DNA from: Bacteroidales bacterium
Lineage (GTDB): Bacteria; Bacteroidota; Bacteroidia; Bacteroidales; UBA932
Direction of reading: 5' to 3'
NCBI GenBank assembly: GCA_017395045.1
Contig: JAFPWG010000024.1
Location: 1-64,000 of the forward strand
DNA: 64,000 nt
Under the pieces are notes generated by a model, which ran no database searches, was not told the origin of the DNA, and saw only the letters and a program-made list of their open reading frames with translations. This document shows, piece by piece, positions 29,782-38,389 of this stretch (position 1 is its first letter; each line of letters opens with the position of its first letter). The translations under genes and the position numbers were made by a program.

Positions 29782-30510
29782 TTACAAGGTACGCCGCCTG
29801 AATTCCGCCACGGTGACAGCCGTTGCGACGGCGGCGTTCAAGGATTCGGAACCCGGGTCGTCGGCCGGGTAGGGAGGAATGAAAAGACGGTCCGAGACAC
29901 AGGCTGCAACGGCGGCGGAAATGCCGTTGGATTCATTGCCGATAACGATGATGCAGGGAGTATCGGATCCGGTCTCCAGCGTCTTGGAATAAAGGTTTTC
30001 CCCATTCAGGAAGGTCCCGTATACCCGGCCGCCGGCGGCGATGGCCTGTCTGCAGAGACCGGGGACATCCACCGGATGGAAAGGAACCCGGAAAATGGCT
30101 CCCATCGTTGACTGGACCACCTTGGGATTGTAGAGTTCCACGGTGTCGGAGGACGCATAGACGGCATCGATCCCGAACCAGTCCGCGATACGCAGGATCG
30201 TTCCCAGGTTGCCCGGATCGCGGATCCCGTCCAGGGCGAGGAAGAGTCCCTTCGCGGGAAGGGAGCGTTCCCGGGGCTCCAACTGCCGGACCACGGCCAG
30301 GACCGGAGAAGGGGAGGACAAGGCGGACAGGCGCGCCATCGCTTCCTCGCCGATCTCCTCCTTCCGATACACCCTGACAACCTCGAAGGCCGATGCAAGG
30401 GCCTCGGCGACCATTTTCTCACCTTCGACGACGAAGAGCCCGCTCTCGTCCCGGTATTTCTTCTGCGACAGGGAACGAACCTGCCGCAACTCGTTCTTGG
30501 AAATGCTCAT
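29782..30510 (-). CDS. SpoU/TrmH family RNA 2'-O-methyltransferase
   Basis: 242 aa. It methylates ribose 2'-OH in rRNA or tRNA using SAM through a trefoil-knot fold. An N-terminal substrate-binding domain (KKYRDESGLFVVEGEKMV) precedes the SPOUT domain. Its motifs are LDGIRDPGNLGTILR (motif 1 with the catalytic Arg), IIVIGNESNGIS (motif 2) and ESLNAAVATAV (motif 3). The target RNA is not predictable. The ATG at 30510 is only 6 bases from a TATCTTTG -7 box, so the mRNA may be leaderless. It is divergent from tamL, a pairing I recall as frequent in Bacteroidota. Confidence 0.92.
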   Translation of the reverse strand: MSISKNELRQVRSLSQKKYRDESGLFVVEGEKMVAEALASAFEVVRVYRKEEIGEEAMARLSALSSPSPVLAVVRQLEPRERSLPAKGLFLALDGIRDPGNLGTILRIADWFGIDAVYASSDTVELYNPKVVQSTMGAIFRVPFHPVDVPGLCRQAIAAGGRVYGTFLNGENLYSKTLETGSDTPCIIVIGNESNGISAAVAACVSDRLFIPPYPADDPGSESLNAAVATAVTVAEFRRRTL

Positions 30511-30512
30511 AC

Positions 30513-30544
30513 CTTGCAAAGATAGCGGAAAAGTGTTAATTTTG
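30513..30544 (+). promoter_or_regulatory. tamL promoter, interleaved with the divergent methylase promoter
   Basis: CTTG (30513-30516), a 20-base spacer and TAATTTTG (30537-30544) on the plus strand end only 5 bases before the tamL ATG. The minus-strand -7 box of the methylase gene (TATCTTTG, 30524-30517) lies inside the spacer, so the two polymerase sites are mutually exclusive. Confidence 0.65.
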
Positions 30545-30549
30545 TAGGA

Positions 30550-32724
30550 ATGAACTGCAGAAAAGTCATACTGGCCGCCATGCTGGGTCTCCTCGCCGTG
30601 TCCTGCAGCACGACGCGCGCCCTCCAGGATGGGACTTACCGCCTTGCCGGAAACAAAATCAAGGTGGAAGGCGGAAAAGTAGCTTCCTCCGAGCTTTCCT
30701 CCTATGTCAGCCAGAAACCCAACACGTCCATCTTCGGGTATTCCCCCGGTCTGGCCATCTACAACTGGGCCGACACGGCCGACACCTGGCTGAACAACTT
30801 CTTCCGCAAGGTCGGATCGGCCCCCGTCATCTTTGACCCGACTCAGGTGGGGACCAGCGAGGAAAACATGGTGAACCACCTGCAGTACATAGGCTTCTAT
30901 GGATCAACGGTCCGCAGCGAAGTGGAATACAAGGGGAAGAAGGCCTATGTCACCTATTACGTAACGCCCGGCAAGCAGTACAAGATCGGGTCCATCCGTT
31001 ACGAACTCCCTGAATCCAAGGAATTCGTCGAGGATTTCGACGCGGACCGGAGAAGGTCCACCATCAAGGTAGGGCAATACCTCTCCGAATCGGCCCTGGA
31101 AGACGAAACCGTCCGCTCTGCCCAGTATTTCCGCAACCGGGGCTACTACGGATTCAACAAGAGCTTCTATTTCTTCGAGGCCGACACCCTCTCCGCCGAC
31201 GGAATCGCCGACCTGACCTATTCCATCCGTACTTACCCGCGCAACGGAACGCCCGAGCAGGCGCAGCCGCACCGGAAATACACGATCGGCGATGTCCGAC
31301 TTTCCTATCCCGCCGACGTCCCCATCCGCACCTCCGTGCTGGAGAACCTGAACAACCTCCGGCCGGGCATGCCTTATAGCGAAAGGGTCGTGAACGCTGC
31401 CTACAACCGCCTTTCCAACCTGAGCGTCTTCAACGGCGTGAACGTGACCATGATCCCTGCCGGCGAGGATGTGGTGGATTGCGACATCGCGCTCACGAAC
31501 GGCGGCATCCAAGGGTTCAAGACGAACCTGGAAGCCTCGGTGAACTCCACGGGCCTGTATGGTATCTCTCCGCAGATCAATTACTTCCACAAGAACCTGT
31601 TCCACGGTGGCGAACTGCTGAACCTGGGCCTCAAGGGCAACTTCCAGTTCAAGCCCAACGATAACGTCCGGTCCACGGAATTCAGCATCTCCAGCAGCAT
31701 CCGTTTCCCGAAATTCATCGGCCTGCCCAACCGGTATTTCCGCGGCTCCAACCTGCCGCATACCGACCTGAACCTGGCCTTCAGCTACCAGGACCGTCCG
31801 GAATACAAACGGACCATGATTTCCTCGTCTTTCGGCTACACGGGCAATCTGGGCAGGGGATTCTTTTACCAGTTCTATCCCTTCCAGGCCAACATCGTCC
31901 GCCTGTTCAGCATATCGGATAGTTTCTGGGACCGTCTCCTCACCGACCTGTTCCTCCTCAATGCCTATTCCGACCACTTCGACATGGGCGTCGGCGGGAT
32001 GTTCTATTACACGACTGATCCCGCAACCATCCCCAAGCGTTCCTACTGGTACGGGCGCTTGAGTTTCGACCTTTCCGGAAACGTCATCAGCCTGTTCAAC
32101 AACCTGATGCCGGTGAACGAGTGGGGACAGCACACGATCTGGGAAACGCCTTATTCCCAGTATGTCCGAAGCGAACTCCAGCTTGGACAGACCATCCGTT
32201 TCGGAAACGGAGACAACCAGGCCCTGGCCATGCGGTTCCTGATGGGCGCCGGACACGCCTACGGCAATTCCACCAACATCCCGTTTGAAAAGCAGTTCTA
32301 CAGCGGCGGGGCCAACAGCATGCGCGGCTGGCAGGCCCGTGCGCTCGGTCCGGGCCGGGCGGAACCGCTCACCGAGTACTTCCTGATTCCCAGCCAGACC
32401 GGTGACTTCAAGATGGAAGCCAACGTCGAATACCGCTTCCCGATCACCTGGAAACTCGAAGGCGCCCTGTTCACGGATGTCGGCAACATCTGGATGCTGA
32501 ACACGGCGGACATCTATGAAGGAGAGAACTTCTCCTTCGATACCATCGCGGCGGACTGGGGTTTCGGCCTGCGGCTGAACCTGGATTTCATCCTGGTCCG
32601 CATCGACACGGGCATCAAGCTCTATGAGCCCTGCCGCCATGTCGGCGAACGCTGGATCGGCCCTGCAGACTGGCTCCGCAGGGACAATTTCGCCATCCAC
32701 TTCGGCGTCGGTTATCCTTTCTGA
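30550..32724 (+). CDS. tamL: TamL, BamA/TamA-family outer-membrane assembly lipoprotein
   Basis: 724 aa. A lipoprotein signal (LLAVSCSTT, Cys near residue 19) is followed by POTRA-like repeats (about 30-330, for example HRKYTIGDVRLSYP and LRPGMPYSERVVNAAYNRLS). An Omp85 C-terminal barrel contains the lid-loop motif GGANSMRGW, equivalent to VRGF. A lipidated TamA-like protein is the Bacteroidota variant called TamL, involved in outer-membrane protein export. The ATG at 30550 follows the predicted -7 box by 5 bases. The end overlaps convergent rarA by 13 bases. Confidence 0.88.
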   Translation: MNCRKVILAAMLGLLAVSCSTTRALQDGTYRLAGNKIKVEGGKVASSELSSYVSQKPNTSIFGYSPGLAIYNWADTADTWLNNFFRKVGSAPVIFDPTQVGTSEENMVNHLQYIGFYGSTVRSEVEYKGKKAYVTYYVTPGKQYKIGSIRYELPESKEFVEDFDADRRRSTIKVGQYLSESALEDETVRSAQYFRNRGYYGFNKSFYFFEADTLSADGIADLTYSIRTYPRNGTPEQAQPHRKYTIGDVRLSYPADVPIRTSVLENLNNLRPGMPYSERVVNAAYNRLSNLSVFNGVNVTMIPAGEDVVDCDIALTNGGIQGFKTNLEASVNSTGLYGISPQINYFHKNLFHGGELLNLGLKGNFQFKPNDNVRSTEFSISSSIRFPKFIGLPNRYFRGSNLPHTDLNLAFSYQDRPEYKRTMISSSFGYTGNLGRGFFYQFYPFQANIVRLFSISDSFWDRLLTDLFLLNAYSDHFDMGVGGMFYYTTDPATIPKRSYWYGRLSFDLSGNVISLFNNLMPVNEWGQHTIWETPYSQYVRSELQLGQTIRFGNGDNQALAMRFLMGAGHAYGNSTNIPFEKQFYSGGANSMRGWQARALGPGRAEPLTEYFLIPSQTGDFKMEANVEYRFPITWKLEGALFTDVGNIWMLNTADIYEGENFSFDTIAADWGFGLRLNLDFILVRIDTGIKLYEPCRHVGERWIGPADWLRRDNFAIHFGVGYPF

Positions 32725-34013
32725 TAATATTTCGGCCAGCAGGCTTCGAGGTAGGCGCGGAGGACGTTTTCGTGCTTGTTGGGCTGCGGGTCATAGAAGA
32801 CGGTACCCTTGATCTCTTCCGGCAGGAATTCCATGTCGGCGAAATGGCCGGGATAGTCGTGGGCGTACTTGTATCCGTCGCTGTAGTTGAGATCCTTCAT
32901 CAGCTGGGTAGGAGCGTTCCGGATCGGCAGCGGCACCGGAAGGTTTCCGGTTTCCTTTACAAGAGCCAAGGCCTTTTCGATGGCCATGTAGGAACCGTTG
33001 CTCTTGGGGGAGGAAGCCAGATAGACCGTGGTTTCCGCCAGTGGGATACGGCCTTCGGGCATGCCGATCTTGGAAACGACCTCGAAGCACGCGTTGGCCA
33101 GCAGGAGGGCGTTCGGATTCGCTAGTCCCACATCTTCCGAGGCGGACAGACAGAGCCGCCGGGCGATGAAGAGCGGATCCTCGCCGCCGTCGATCATCCG
33201 GGCCAGATAGTAGATGGCCGCATTCGGATCGGAACCCCGAATGCTCTTGATGAAAGCGGAGATGATGTCGTAGTGCATCTCGCCTCCCTTGTCATAAATC
33301 GCCATGTTCTCCTGGATGCTCTCCGTAACCGTCTTGTTGTCGATGACGACGGGGGAGCGCCCTTCGAAGGAGTCCACCACGATTTCCAGGACGTTCAGGA
33401 GTTTCCGGGCATCCCCGCCGCTGAACCGCATCAGGGCCTCGGTCTCGTCCACCCGGATGTCACGCTCCTTCAAGAGGACGTCCTCCTTCAGTGCTCGATC
33501 CAGAAGTACCTGTAAATCATTTTTTTCCAGCGACTTCAGCACAAAAACCTGGCAGCGGGACAGCAGGGGGGTAATCACCTCGAACGAAGGGTTTTCCGTG
33601 GTCGCACCGATCAGGACGATGGTCCCGTTCTCCACGGCTCCCAGGAGGGCGTCCTGCTGGGCCTTGTTGAAACGGTGGATTTCGTCGATGAACAGGATGG
33701 GCGCGCCCTTCTGGCGGAAGAGCCCCGCGCCCTTCGCTTTCTCGAATACTTCCCGAACGTCCTTGACGCCGGAAGTGACGGCGGACAGGGTGTAGAACTC
33801 CCGGTCCATCGTCTCGGCGATGATATGGGCCAGCGTCGTCTTGCCCACGCCCGGAGGACCCCACAGGATGAACGAGGACAGATTCCCGCTCTCGATCATC
33901 TTGCGAAGCACGCAGCCTTCGCCGACGAGATGCCGCTGGCCCACATACTGGTCCAGGGACTTCGGTCTCATCCGCTCCGGCAGGGGAGGGAGCATCGCGC
34001 TGGAAGCTGACAT
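32712..34013 (-). CDS. rarA: replication-associated recombination protein RarA (MgsA)
   Basis: 433 aa AAA+ ATPase related to the clamp loader, acting at stalled forks. Walker A is GPPGVGKT (52-59). Walker B is ILFIDEIHRF, sensor 1 is IGATTENPSFEV and the arginine finger is in LLSRCQVF. The C-terminal MgsA tetramerisation domain includes HYDIISAFIKSIRGSDPNAAIYYLARM and HDYPGHFADMEFLP. It starts three bases after the GNAT stop, so it is translated as part of the minus-strand unit with the GNAT and envelope genes. Confidence 0.95.
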   Translation of the reverse strand: MSASSAMLPPLPERMRPKSLDQYVGQRHLVGEGCVLRKMIESGNLSSFILWGPPGVGKTTLAHIIAETMDREFYTLSAVTSGVKDVREVFEKAKGAGLFRQKGAPILFIDEIHRFNKAQQDALLGAVENGTIVLIGATTENPSFEVITPLLSRCQVFVLKSLEKNDLQVLLDRALKEDVLLKERDIRVDETEALMRFSGGDARKLLNVLEIVVDSFEGRSPVVIDNKTVTESIQENMAIYDKGGEMHYDIISAFIKSIRGSDPNAAIYYLARMIDGGEDPLFIARRLCLSASEDVGLANPNALLLANACFEVVSKIGMPEGRIPLAETTVYLASSPKSNGSYMAIEKALALVKETGNLPVPLPIRNAPTQLMKDLNYSDGYKYAHDYPGHFADMEFLPEEIKGTVFYDPQPNKHENVLRAYLEACWPKYYQKG

Positions 34014-34016
34014 AGG

Positions 34017-35150
34017 CTAGATATCCTTGGAGAACACGCGGCGGCGGCGCTTGAATTCCTTCCGGTAGTCGTTCCAGAGGTTCTGGACCTTGTTGTTGGT
34101 CTCCATCTCGGCATTCGACTCGCCGTACTTGAAGCCGCCACCGATGACGTTCGGGATGAACTCGTTGAACAGGATGGCATGGACACCGCGGTTGCGGTAT
34201 TCCGGATCCACGGCGATAAGCATCAGTTCCAGGCCATCCTCATGCTTGAGGTACATCGACTTGACGATATGCCACCAGCCGAACGGGAACAGGTAGCCGC
34301 GACATTTCTGCACGGCGTGGGCGAGGGAAGGCATCGAGATGGCGAGGGCCACCAGCTTCCCGTCCTTGTCTTCCACGAGCGTGACGAACTTCAGGTCGAG
34401 CAGACCCAGATAAGTATCCACGTACTGGTCGATAACTTCCGGCGGAAGTACCGTGAAATCAAAGAGTTCGCAATAGGTCCGGTTTACCAGGTCAAAGATC
34501 TTGCGCCCATAGTTCTCCTTTTTGACCTCCCGCTTCGTGATCTTGCGGATGTGCAGGTCATACCGGTCGGAAATCAAGGCAGCAGCCCGGGAAATCTTTT
34601 CAGGAACCTGCTCCGGGACATAGATGCGGTATTCCAGCCAGTCGTTGACCTTCGTGAGGCCCAGGGCCTCGAAATGCTCGCCGTAATACGGATAATTGTA
34701 CTTGAGCATGAAGGAACTGATGTCGTTGAAACCCTCTACGACACAGCCTTCATTGTCGAAGTCCGTAAAGCCCAGGGGACCGGAGACCTGTGTCATGCCG
34801 TACTCCTTGCCGAAGGCGATGACGGCTTCGATGAGCGCCTTGGAGACCTCTTTGTCATCGATGAAGTCAATCCATCCGAATCGGACTTCATTGTGGTTCC
34901 AGTCGCGGTTGGCAATCTCGTTGATGATAGCCATCACACGGCCGACGATTTCTCCTTTCTCATTGTAAGCCAGGAACTTGGCGCTCTTGGAATACTTGCC
35001 CATCGGATTCTTCTCCGGGTTCAGGGCGGTCAGCTCATCCAGATACAGGTTCGGGACATAATATGGGCAGCCCTTGTACAGGGCCAACGGGAATTTCACG
35101 AATCTCCGAAGATCTTTCTTCGTTTCTACGCGTTTGACGGTAATGGACAT
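34017..35150 (-). CDS. GNAT-fold N-acetyltransferase-like protein
   Basis: 377 aa cytoplasmic protein. The C-terminal third carries a GNAT acetyl-CoA-binding region (LMLIAVDPEYRNRGVHAILFNEFIP). The N-terminal part (VKFPLALYKGCPYYVPNLYLDE and ARDWNHNEVRFGWIDF-like segments) is typical of a long Bacteroidota family seen mainly as hypothetical proteins. The substrate is unknown. The ATG at 35150 (MSITVKRVET) is chosen because the open frame to 35225 is only the antisense of the DUF5723 end. It is sandwiched between the DUF5723 gene and rarA. Confidence 0.8.
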   Translation of the reverse strand: MSITVKRVETKKDLRRFVKFPLALYKGCPYYVPNLYLDELTALNPEKNPMGKYSKSAKFLAYNEKGEIVGRVMAIINEIANRDWNHNEVRFGWIDFIDDKEVSKALIEAVIAFGKEYGMTQVSGPLGFTDFDNEGCVVEGFNDISSFMLKYNYPYYGEHFEALGLTKVNDWLEYRIYVPEQVPEKISRAAALISDRYDLHIRKITKREVKKENYGRKIFDLVNRTYCELFDFTVLPPEVIDQYVDTYLGLLDLKFVTLVEDKDGKLVALAISMPSLAHAVQKCRGYLFPFGWWHIVKSMYLKHEDGLELMLIAVDPEYRNRGVHAILFNEFIPNVIGGGFKYGESNAEMETNNKVQNLWNDYRKEFKRRRRVFSKDI

Positions 35151-35172
35151 ATTAGGTTTAGGTTTTAGTCGG

Positions 35173-36657
35173 TTAGTCGGTTTCTTCAACAGGACGCTCG
35201 ATGAACCTGCGGGCATGGTCCACATGACGCCGGCCGAAGGCCAGGTTCAGGCCCAGGTACAGGTTCAAGTTCATCCGGTTCGCAGGGATCACGGCAAAAC
35301 GGGTATACTGCGCCGGCAGGTCAGAAATCAGCGGGGCGATGTTCACGCATTTGAACGGGATGTAGTCGCATCCGACCATCAGGTTCACGCCGGCAGGATG
35401 CAGGTTCAGGGCAAAGCCGATGCTTTCACCAAGCTTGTTGAGTGTCGTCCCCGTGGAGAGGCTCAGGAAATCCAGGGGATTCCAGTTCAGGGAGAGGCGA
35501 GCCGTATGACGGCCGAACGCAGAACCACTGCGGCCCATGTACAGTGCACCGACGGACAGGCGGTCATAGAAAGGCATCCGGTATTCAGCACCCAGATTCA
35601 CACGGAAGGGGAGGAAGTCGAAAGCGGCCTTTCCGCTTCCGGCATCCTGGAACCTCACCAGTCCGGAAAGGTTATCCAAGATCTCATCCATCTCCCGGCT
35701 GACCGCATCCTGTCCTCCGGAGGAGCTGGGATCGATCGCTTCCTTCTCGGAAGGATTCCAGACATAGGAAACGTCCGGGGTCTTTCCCCGGATCTCCCGG
35801 TTCCAGCGGATTGCGCCGAAATCAAGCACGGCGGCGGACAGGGTCAGGAGCGGCAGGATGTTCCAGCTGACGCCCAGATCGACCGCGGCGCCGTAGCCGG
35901 CAGGGCCGTATTTATCATTGAAAAAGCCTACCGAACTGAAATCCAGGTCCCCGTTTTCATCCGTCTTGTAGGCGAGGGTGGGGGAGGACATGTTCAGTTC
36001 TCCCTGGGCCTTCACCTCCCAACGTTCCTCGTTCAGGGACAAGGTCAGCTTCTTCATCAGCGCTTCCGTTTCCAAAGCGCCGACCAGTCCCTTTACCCTG
36101 AAACCGACATTGAAGACGTTGTCGTAGTTATGGGACCAGCCCACTGCCAGTTCGGCGAACGTCTTGGACCGCATGGCGGTTCCGGAGAAGTCGAAGGAAT
36201 TCTTCGCGGTAGTACCGTCTTTCAGGAAACTGAACACATCGTAGGGGTACGAGATGGAATTGATGCTCCGTGCGTTGATTTCGACGGTGACGAAGGACCT
36301 GCGGGACCAGATACCGAGTGCAAGAACATTTATATTCACATCGGCATCGATGGCATTGCGCCGGTGGATCTTTTTGAGGAACTCCTGGGAGGAGACCCTG
36401 TCGTTCATGAAGGTATAAAGCTTCCCGTCGTTGCCAGGATACAGCAAAGTACTCACGCCCAGGTTGCTCCAAAGCCCAAGGCCTGTCTCTCCCAAAGCGA
36501 TGGAGAAGGTGCTGCGCTCGCTCTGGAACGCAGGATTCATACGGTAGGCATAGGGATTGCCACCCAGGAAATAGCCCGTCTCCAACTCCTGTGCAGAAGA
36601 AACGGCAACGGAAGCGAGGAGAAGGCAGGGGACTAGGAATAATTTATGCAATTTCAT
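35173..36657 (-). CDS. DUF5723 family outer-membrane protein
   Basis: 494 aa with a signal peptide (about 1-22, ending SSAQ). After the mature start, YFLGGNPYAYRMNPAF is characteristic of DUF5723 and resembles the FadL/PorV-like opening, followed by barrel-type strands up to LNLYLGLNLAFGRRH. Family function is unknown. The ATG at 36657 is taken; the further codon at 36663 is TTG. It lies 17 bases downstream of an uncharacterised lipoprotein gene on the same strand, so the pair may work together (inference). Confidence 0.82.
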   Translation of the reverse strand: MKLHKLFLVPCLLLASVAVSSAQELETGYFLGGNPYAYRMNPAFQSERSTFSIALGETGLGLWSNLGVSTLLYPGNDGKLYTFMNDRVSSQEFLKKIHRRNAIDADVNINVLALGIWSRRSFVTVEINARSINSISYPYDVFSFLKDGTTAKNSFDFSGTAMRSKTFAELAVGWSHNYDNVFNVGFRVKGLVGALETEALMKKLTLSLNEERWEVKAQGELNMSSPTLAYKTDENGDLDFSSVGFFNDKYGPAGYGAAVDLGVSWNILPLLTLSAAVLDFGAIRWNREIRGKTPDVSYVWNPSEKEAIDPSSSGGQDAVSREMDEILDNLSGLVRFQDAGSGKAAFDFLPFRVNLGAEYRMPFYDRLSVGALYMGRSGSAFGRHTARLSLNWNPLDFLSLSTGTTLNKLGESIGFALNLHPAGVNLMVGCDYIPFKCVNIAPLISDLPAQYTRFAVIPANRMNLNLYLGLNLAFGRRHVDHARRFIERPVEETD

Positions 36658-36674
36658 AAGCAACTATCTATAAA

Positions 36675-37787
36675 TCAAATACCTACAGTAATACCATCCG
36701 GCAACGTGATTATCAGGTTCTTCAGTTCGATGCCCTGGTTTCTATTCAGGCGGACACCTGCGACGGAGGCATTGGACGCTGCATGCAGATGGAGTTCTAT
36801 CCCGTCGAACCGGAGGTCTCCTTCGGTCGTCAGGGTAACGGTGAGCGGCGTGCACACAAGGAAGTCGGTCTTGCCTGCGGCGACCGGGACGTCCGTCACG
36901 GCGGAAATGCCCGGAATCCGGTTGCCTTCGGCATCCAAGGCGACGGCAGAGAGTGAAAATTCAAGCGGAACCGAATTGTATGCATCCATCGTCAGGACGG
37001 CCTTTTTCAACCCCACCTTGTTCAGGTTCACGGATGCATTCTCAATCGGAATGGTCAGGTCGCACCGGGAATCGGCCGAGAAAGCCACCGGGGAATCCAC
37101 GGTTACCTGGCAGGAAACCCGGTAAGAGCCGTACGCGGTATTCGAAGGTATTTCGACATGGAAATCATTGATAGTCAGCATATCCGGCACGGGAGAAAAG
37201 AAACTGTCCAACTGGGAGAGTTTCTTGTACACGACATCGTTCCGGGAGCCGGATCCCGACTCGCTGAATACAAACGTCGTCTGTCCGGGCCCAATCGTAA
37301 GGTCATTGACCTGATACTGGCGGGTAACCGATCCGGAACGGCTGAGATCCACGCCAGTACTGAGGGTCACGGCATCCGGTATGCGGCTGTCCACCGTAAT
37401 GGTGACTTCGACGCCGGACAGGGCCACTTTGACGATGTTGTCCTGATTATCCATGAAACTGGGAAAACCGCTGAATTCATAAGCGGTTCCGGATCCGGCG
37501 ATCTGATCGGATGTCAGCGGGACCGGAACGTCGAAATCGAACGGGTCGAACGGGACGTGGATGGAATAGTCTCCATTCCCGACGGCAAAGAAATACTGCG
37601 ATTCCTCGAAGTCGAACAGTTCTTCAAGGGTAAGTCTGCGGACGTTGCCGACCGGAATCGTAAAACCTTTGAACAAAGTGTTTTCCGTGTCCAGCTGGGT
37701 GAAGTCATAGCTTGAGTCGACCTTGCAGCCGGAAACCACGGCACAAACCGCCGAAAGGGCGATTCCGTACTGAATCAGTTTTTTCAT
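36675..37787 (-). CDS. uncharacterised lipoprotein
   Basis: 370 aa. A lipoprotein signal (about 1-21, lipobox VVSGC) is followed by SSYDFTQLDTENTLFKGFTIPVGN. The body is beta-rich with Ig-like or transthyretin-like spacing and no catalytic motif. The opening pattern (Cys, then YDF.. and a conserved IPVG) recurs in Bacteroidota hypothetical lipoproteins found with DUF5723 proteins, from memory and not checked. The ATG at 37787 is used; the earlier in-frame codon at 37802 is TTG. It is probably transcribed after yqeY, since I find no good promoter in the 55-base gap. Confidence 0.72.
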   Translation of the reverse strand: MKKLIQYGIALSAVCAVVSGCKVDSSYDFTQLDTENTLFKGFTIPVGNVRRLTLEELFDFEESQYFFAVGNGDYSIHVPFDPFDFDVPVPLTSDQIAGSGTAYEFSGFPSFMDNQDNIVKVALSGVEVTITVDSRIPDAVTLSTGVDLSRSGSVTRQYQVNDLTIGPGQTTFVFSESGSGSRNDVVYKKLSQLDSFFSPVPDMLTINDFHVEIPSNTAYGSYRVSCQVTVDSPVAFSADSRCDLTIPIENASVNLNKVGLKKAVLTMDAYNSVPLEFSLSAVALDAEGNRIPGISAVTDVPVAAGKTDFLVCTPLTVTLTTEGDLRFDGIELHLHAASNASVAGVRLNRNQGIELKNLIITLPDGITVGI

Positions 37788-37842
37788 ATATTTGTTACAC
37801 AATTTATATTATGTTAAGTAGCGGACAGGTGAAACGCTCCCC

Positions 37843-38292
37843 TCAACCAAGGATGGATTTCACTGCCGATGAAATGGTCCTGCCGTCGGCCTGGCCGGCA
37901 AGGACCTTTGTAGCGACGCCCATGACGCGACCCATGTCGCGGATGGACGTGGCACCGACCTGTGCGACGATTTCACGGATCTTGGCCTCGACTTCTTCCG
38001 CGGAAAGCTGCTTAGGCAGATACTTCTCCATGGCCGCTGCTTCGGCTAACTCGTTATCAGCCAGTTCGGGACGTCCGGCTGCGTTGTACTGCTCGGCGGA
38101 CTCCTTGCGCTGCTTGATCAGTTTTTGGATCATTTTCAGGACATCGGAATCGGTCACTTCGCCGTTTCCGCCTTCCGCGGTCTTGAAAAGAAGGATTTCG
38201 CCCTTCACGGCGCGCGTGGCCGCCAGGGCCACCGGATCCTTGGCCTTCATCGCGGCCTTGATATCTTCCTGAATCTGCTGTTCAAGTGTCAT
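37843..38292 (-). CDS. yqeY: GatB/YqeY domain protein
   Basis: 149 aa, the usual length. It is homologous to the tRNA-binding tail of the GatB amidotransferase subunit. Visible family features are an early AMKAKDPVALAATRAVKGEI, a central helical KLIKQRKESAEQYNAAGRPELADNE-type region, YLPKQLS, and the C-terminal GATSIRDMGRVMG and GRTISSAVK. Its role is not settled; it may help tRNA-dependent amidation or aminoacyl-tRNA quality. It is preceded by a good promoter and followed by the lipoprotein-DUF5723-GNAT-rarA series. Confidence 0.92.
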   Translation of the reverse strand: MTLEQQIQEDIKAAMKAKDPVALAATRAVKGEILLFKTAEGGNGEVTDSDVLKMIQKLIKQRKESAEQYNAAGRPELADNELAEAAAMEKYLPKQLSAEEVEAKIREIVAQVGATSIRDMGRVMGVATKVLAGQADGRTISSAVKSILG

Positions 38293-38318
38293 GGTATACC
38301 TTATTTATAATGCAGATA

Positions 38319-38350
38319 CAAATATACATAAATTTTCATTTCCGTCGAAA
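38319..38350 (-). promoter_or_regulatory. yqeY promoter
   Basis: Minus strand TTTC (38350-38347), a 20-base spacer and TATATTTG (38326-38319), 26 bases before the yqeY ATG. One mismatch in the -33. Confidence 0.6.
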
Positions 38351-38363
38351 TTGACTAAATTTG
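38333..38363 (+). promoter_or_regulatory. rlmD promoter
   Basis: TTTT (38333-38336), a 19-base spacer and TAAATTTG (38356-38363), overlapping the divergent yqeY promoter. The ATG of rlmD is 26 bases further on. Confidence 0.5.
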
Positions 38364-38389
38364 TAGATTAGAAAAGAAGACGGAAAACG

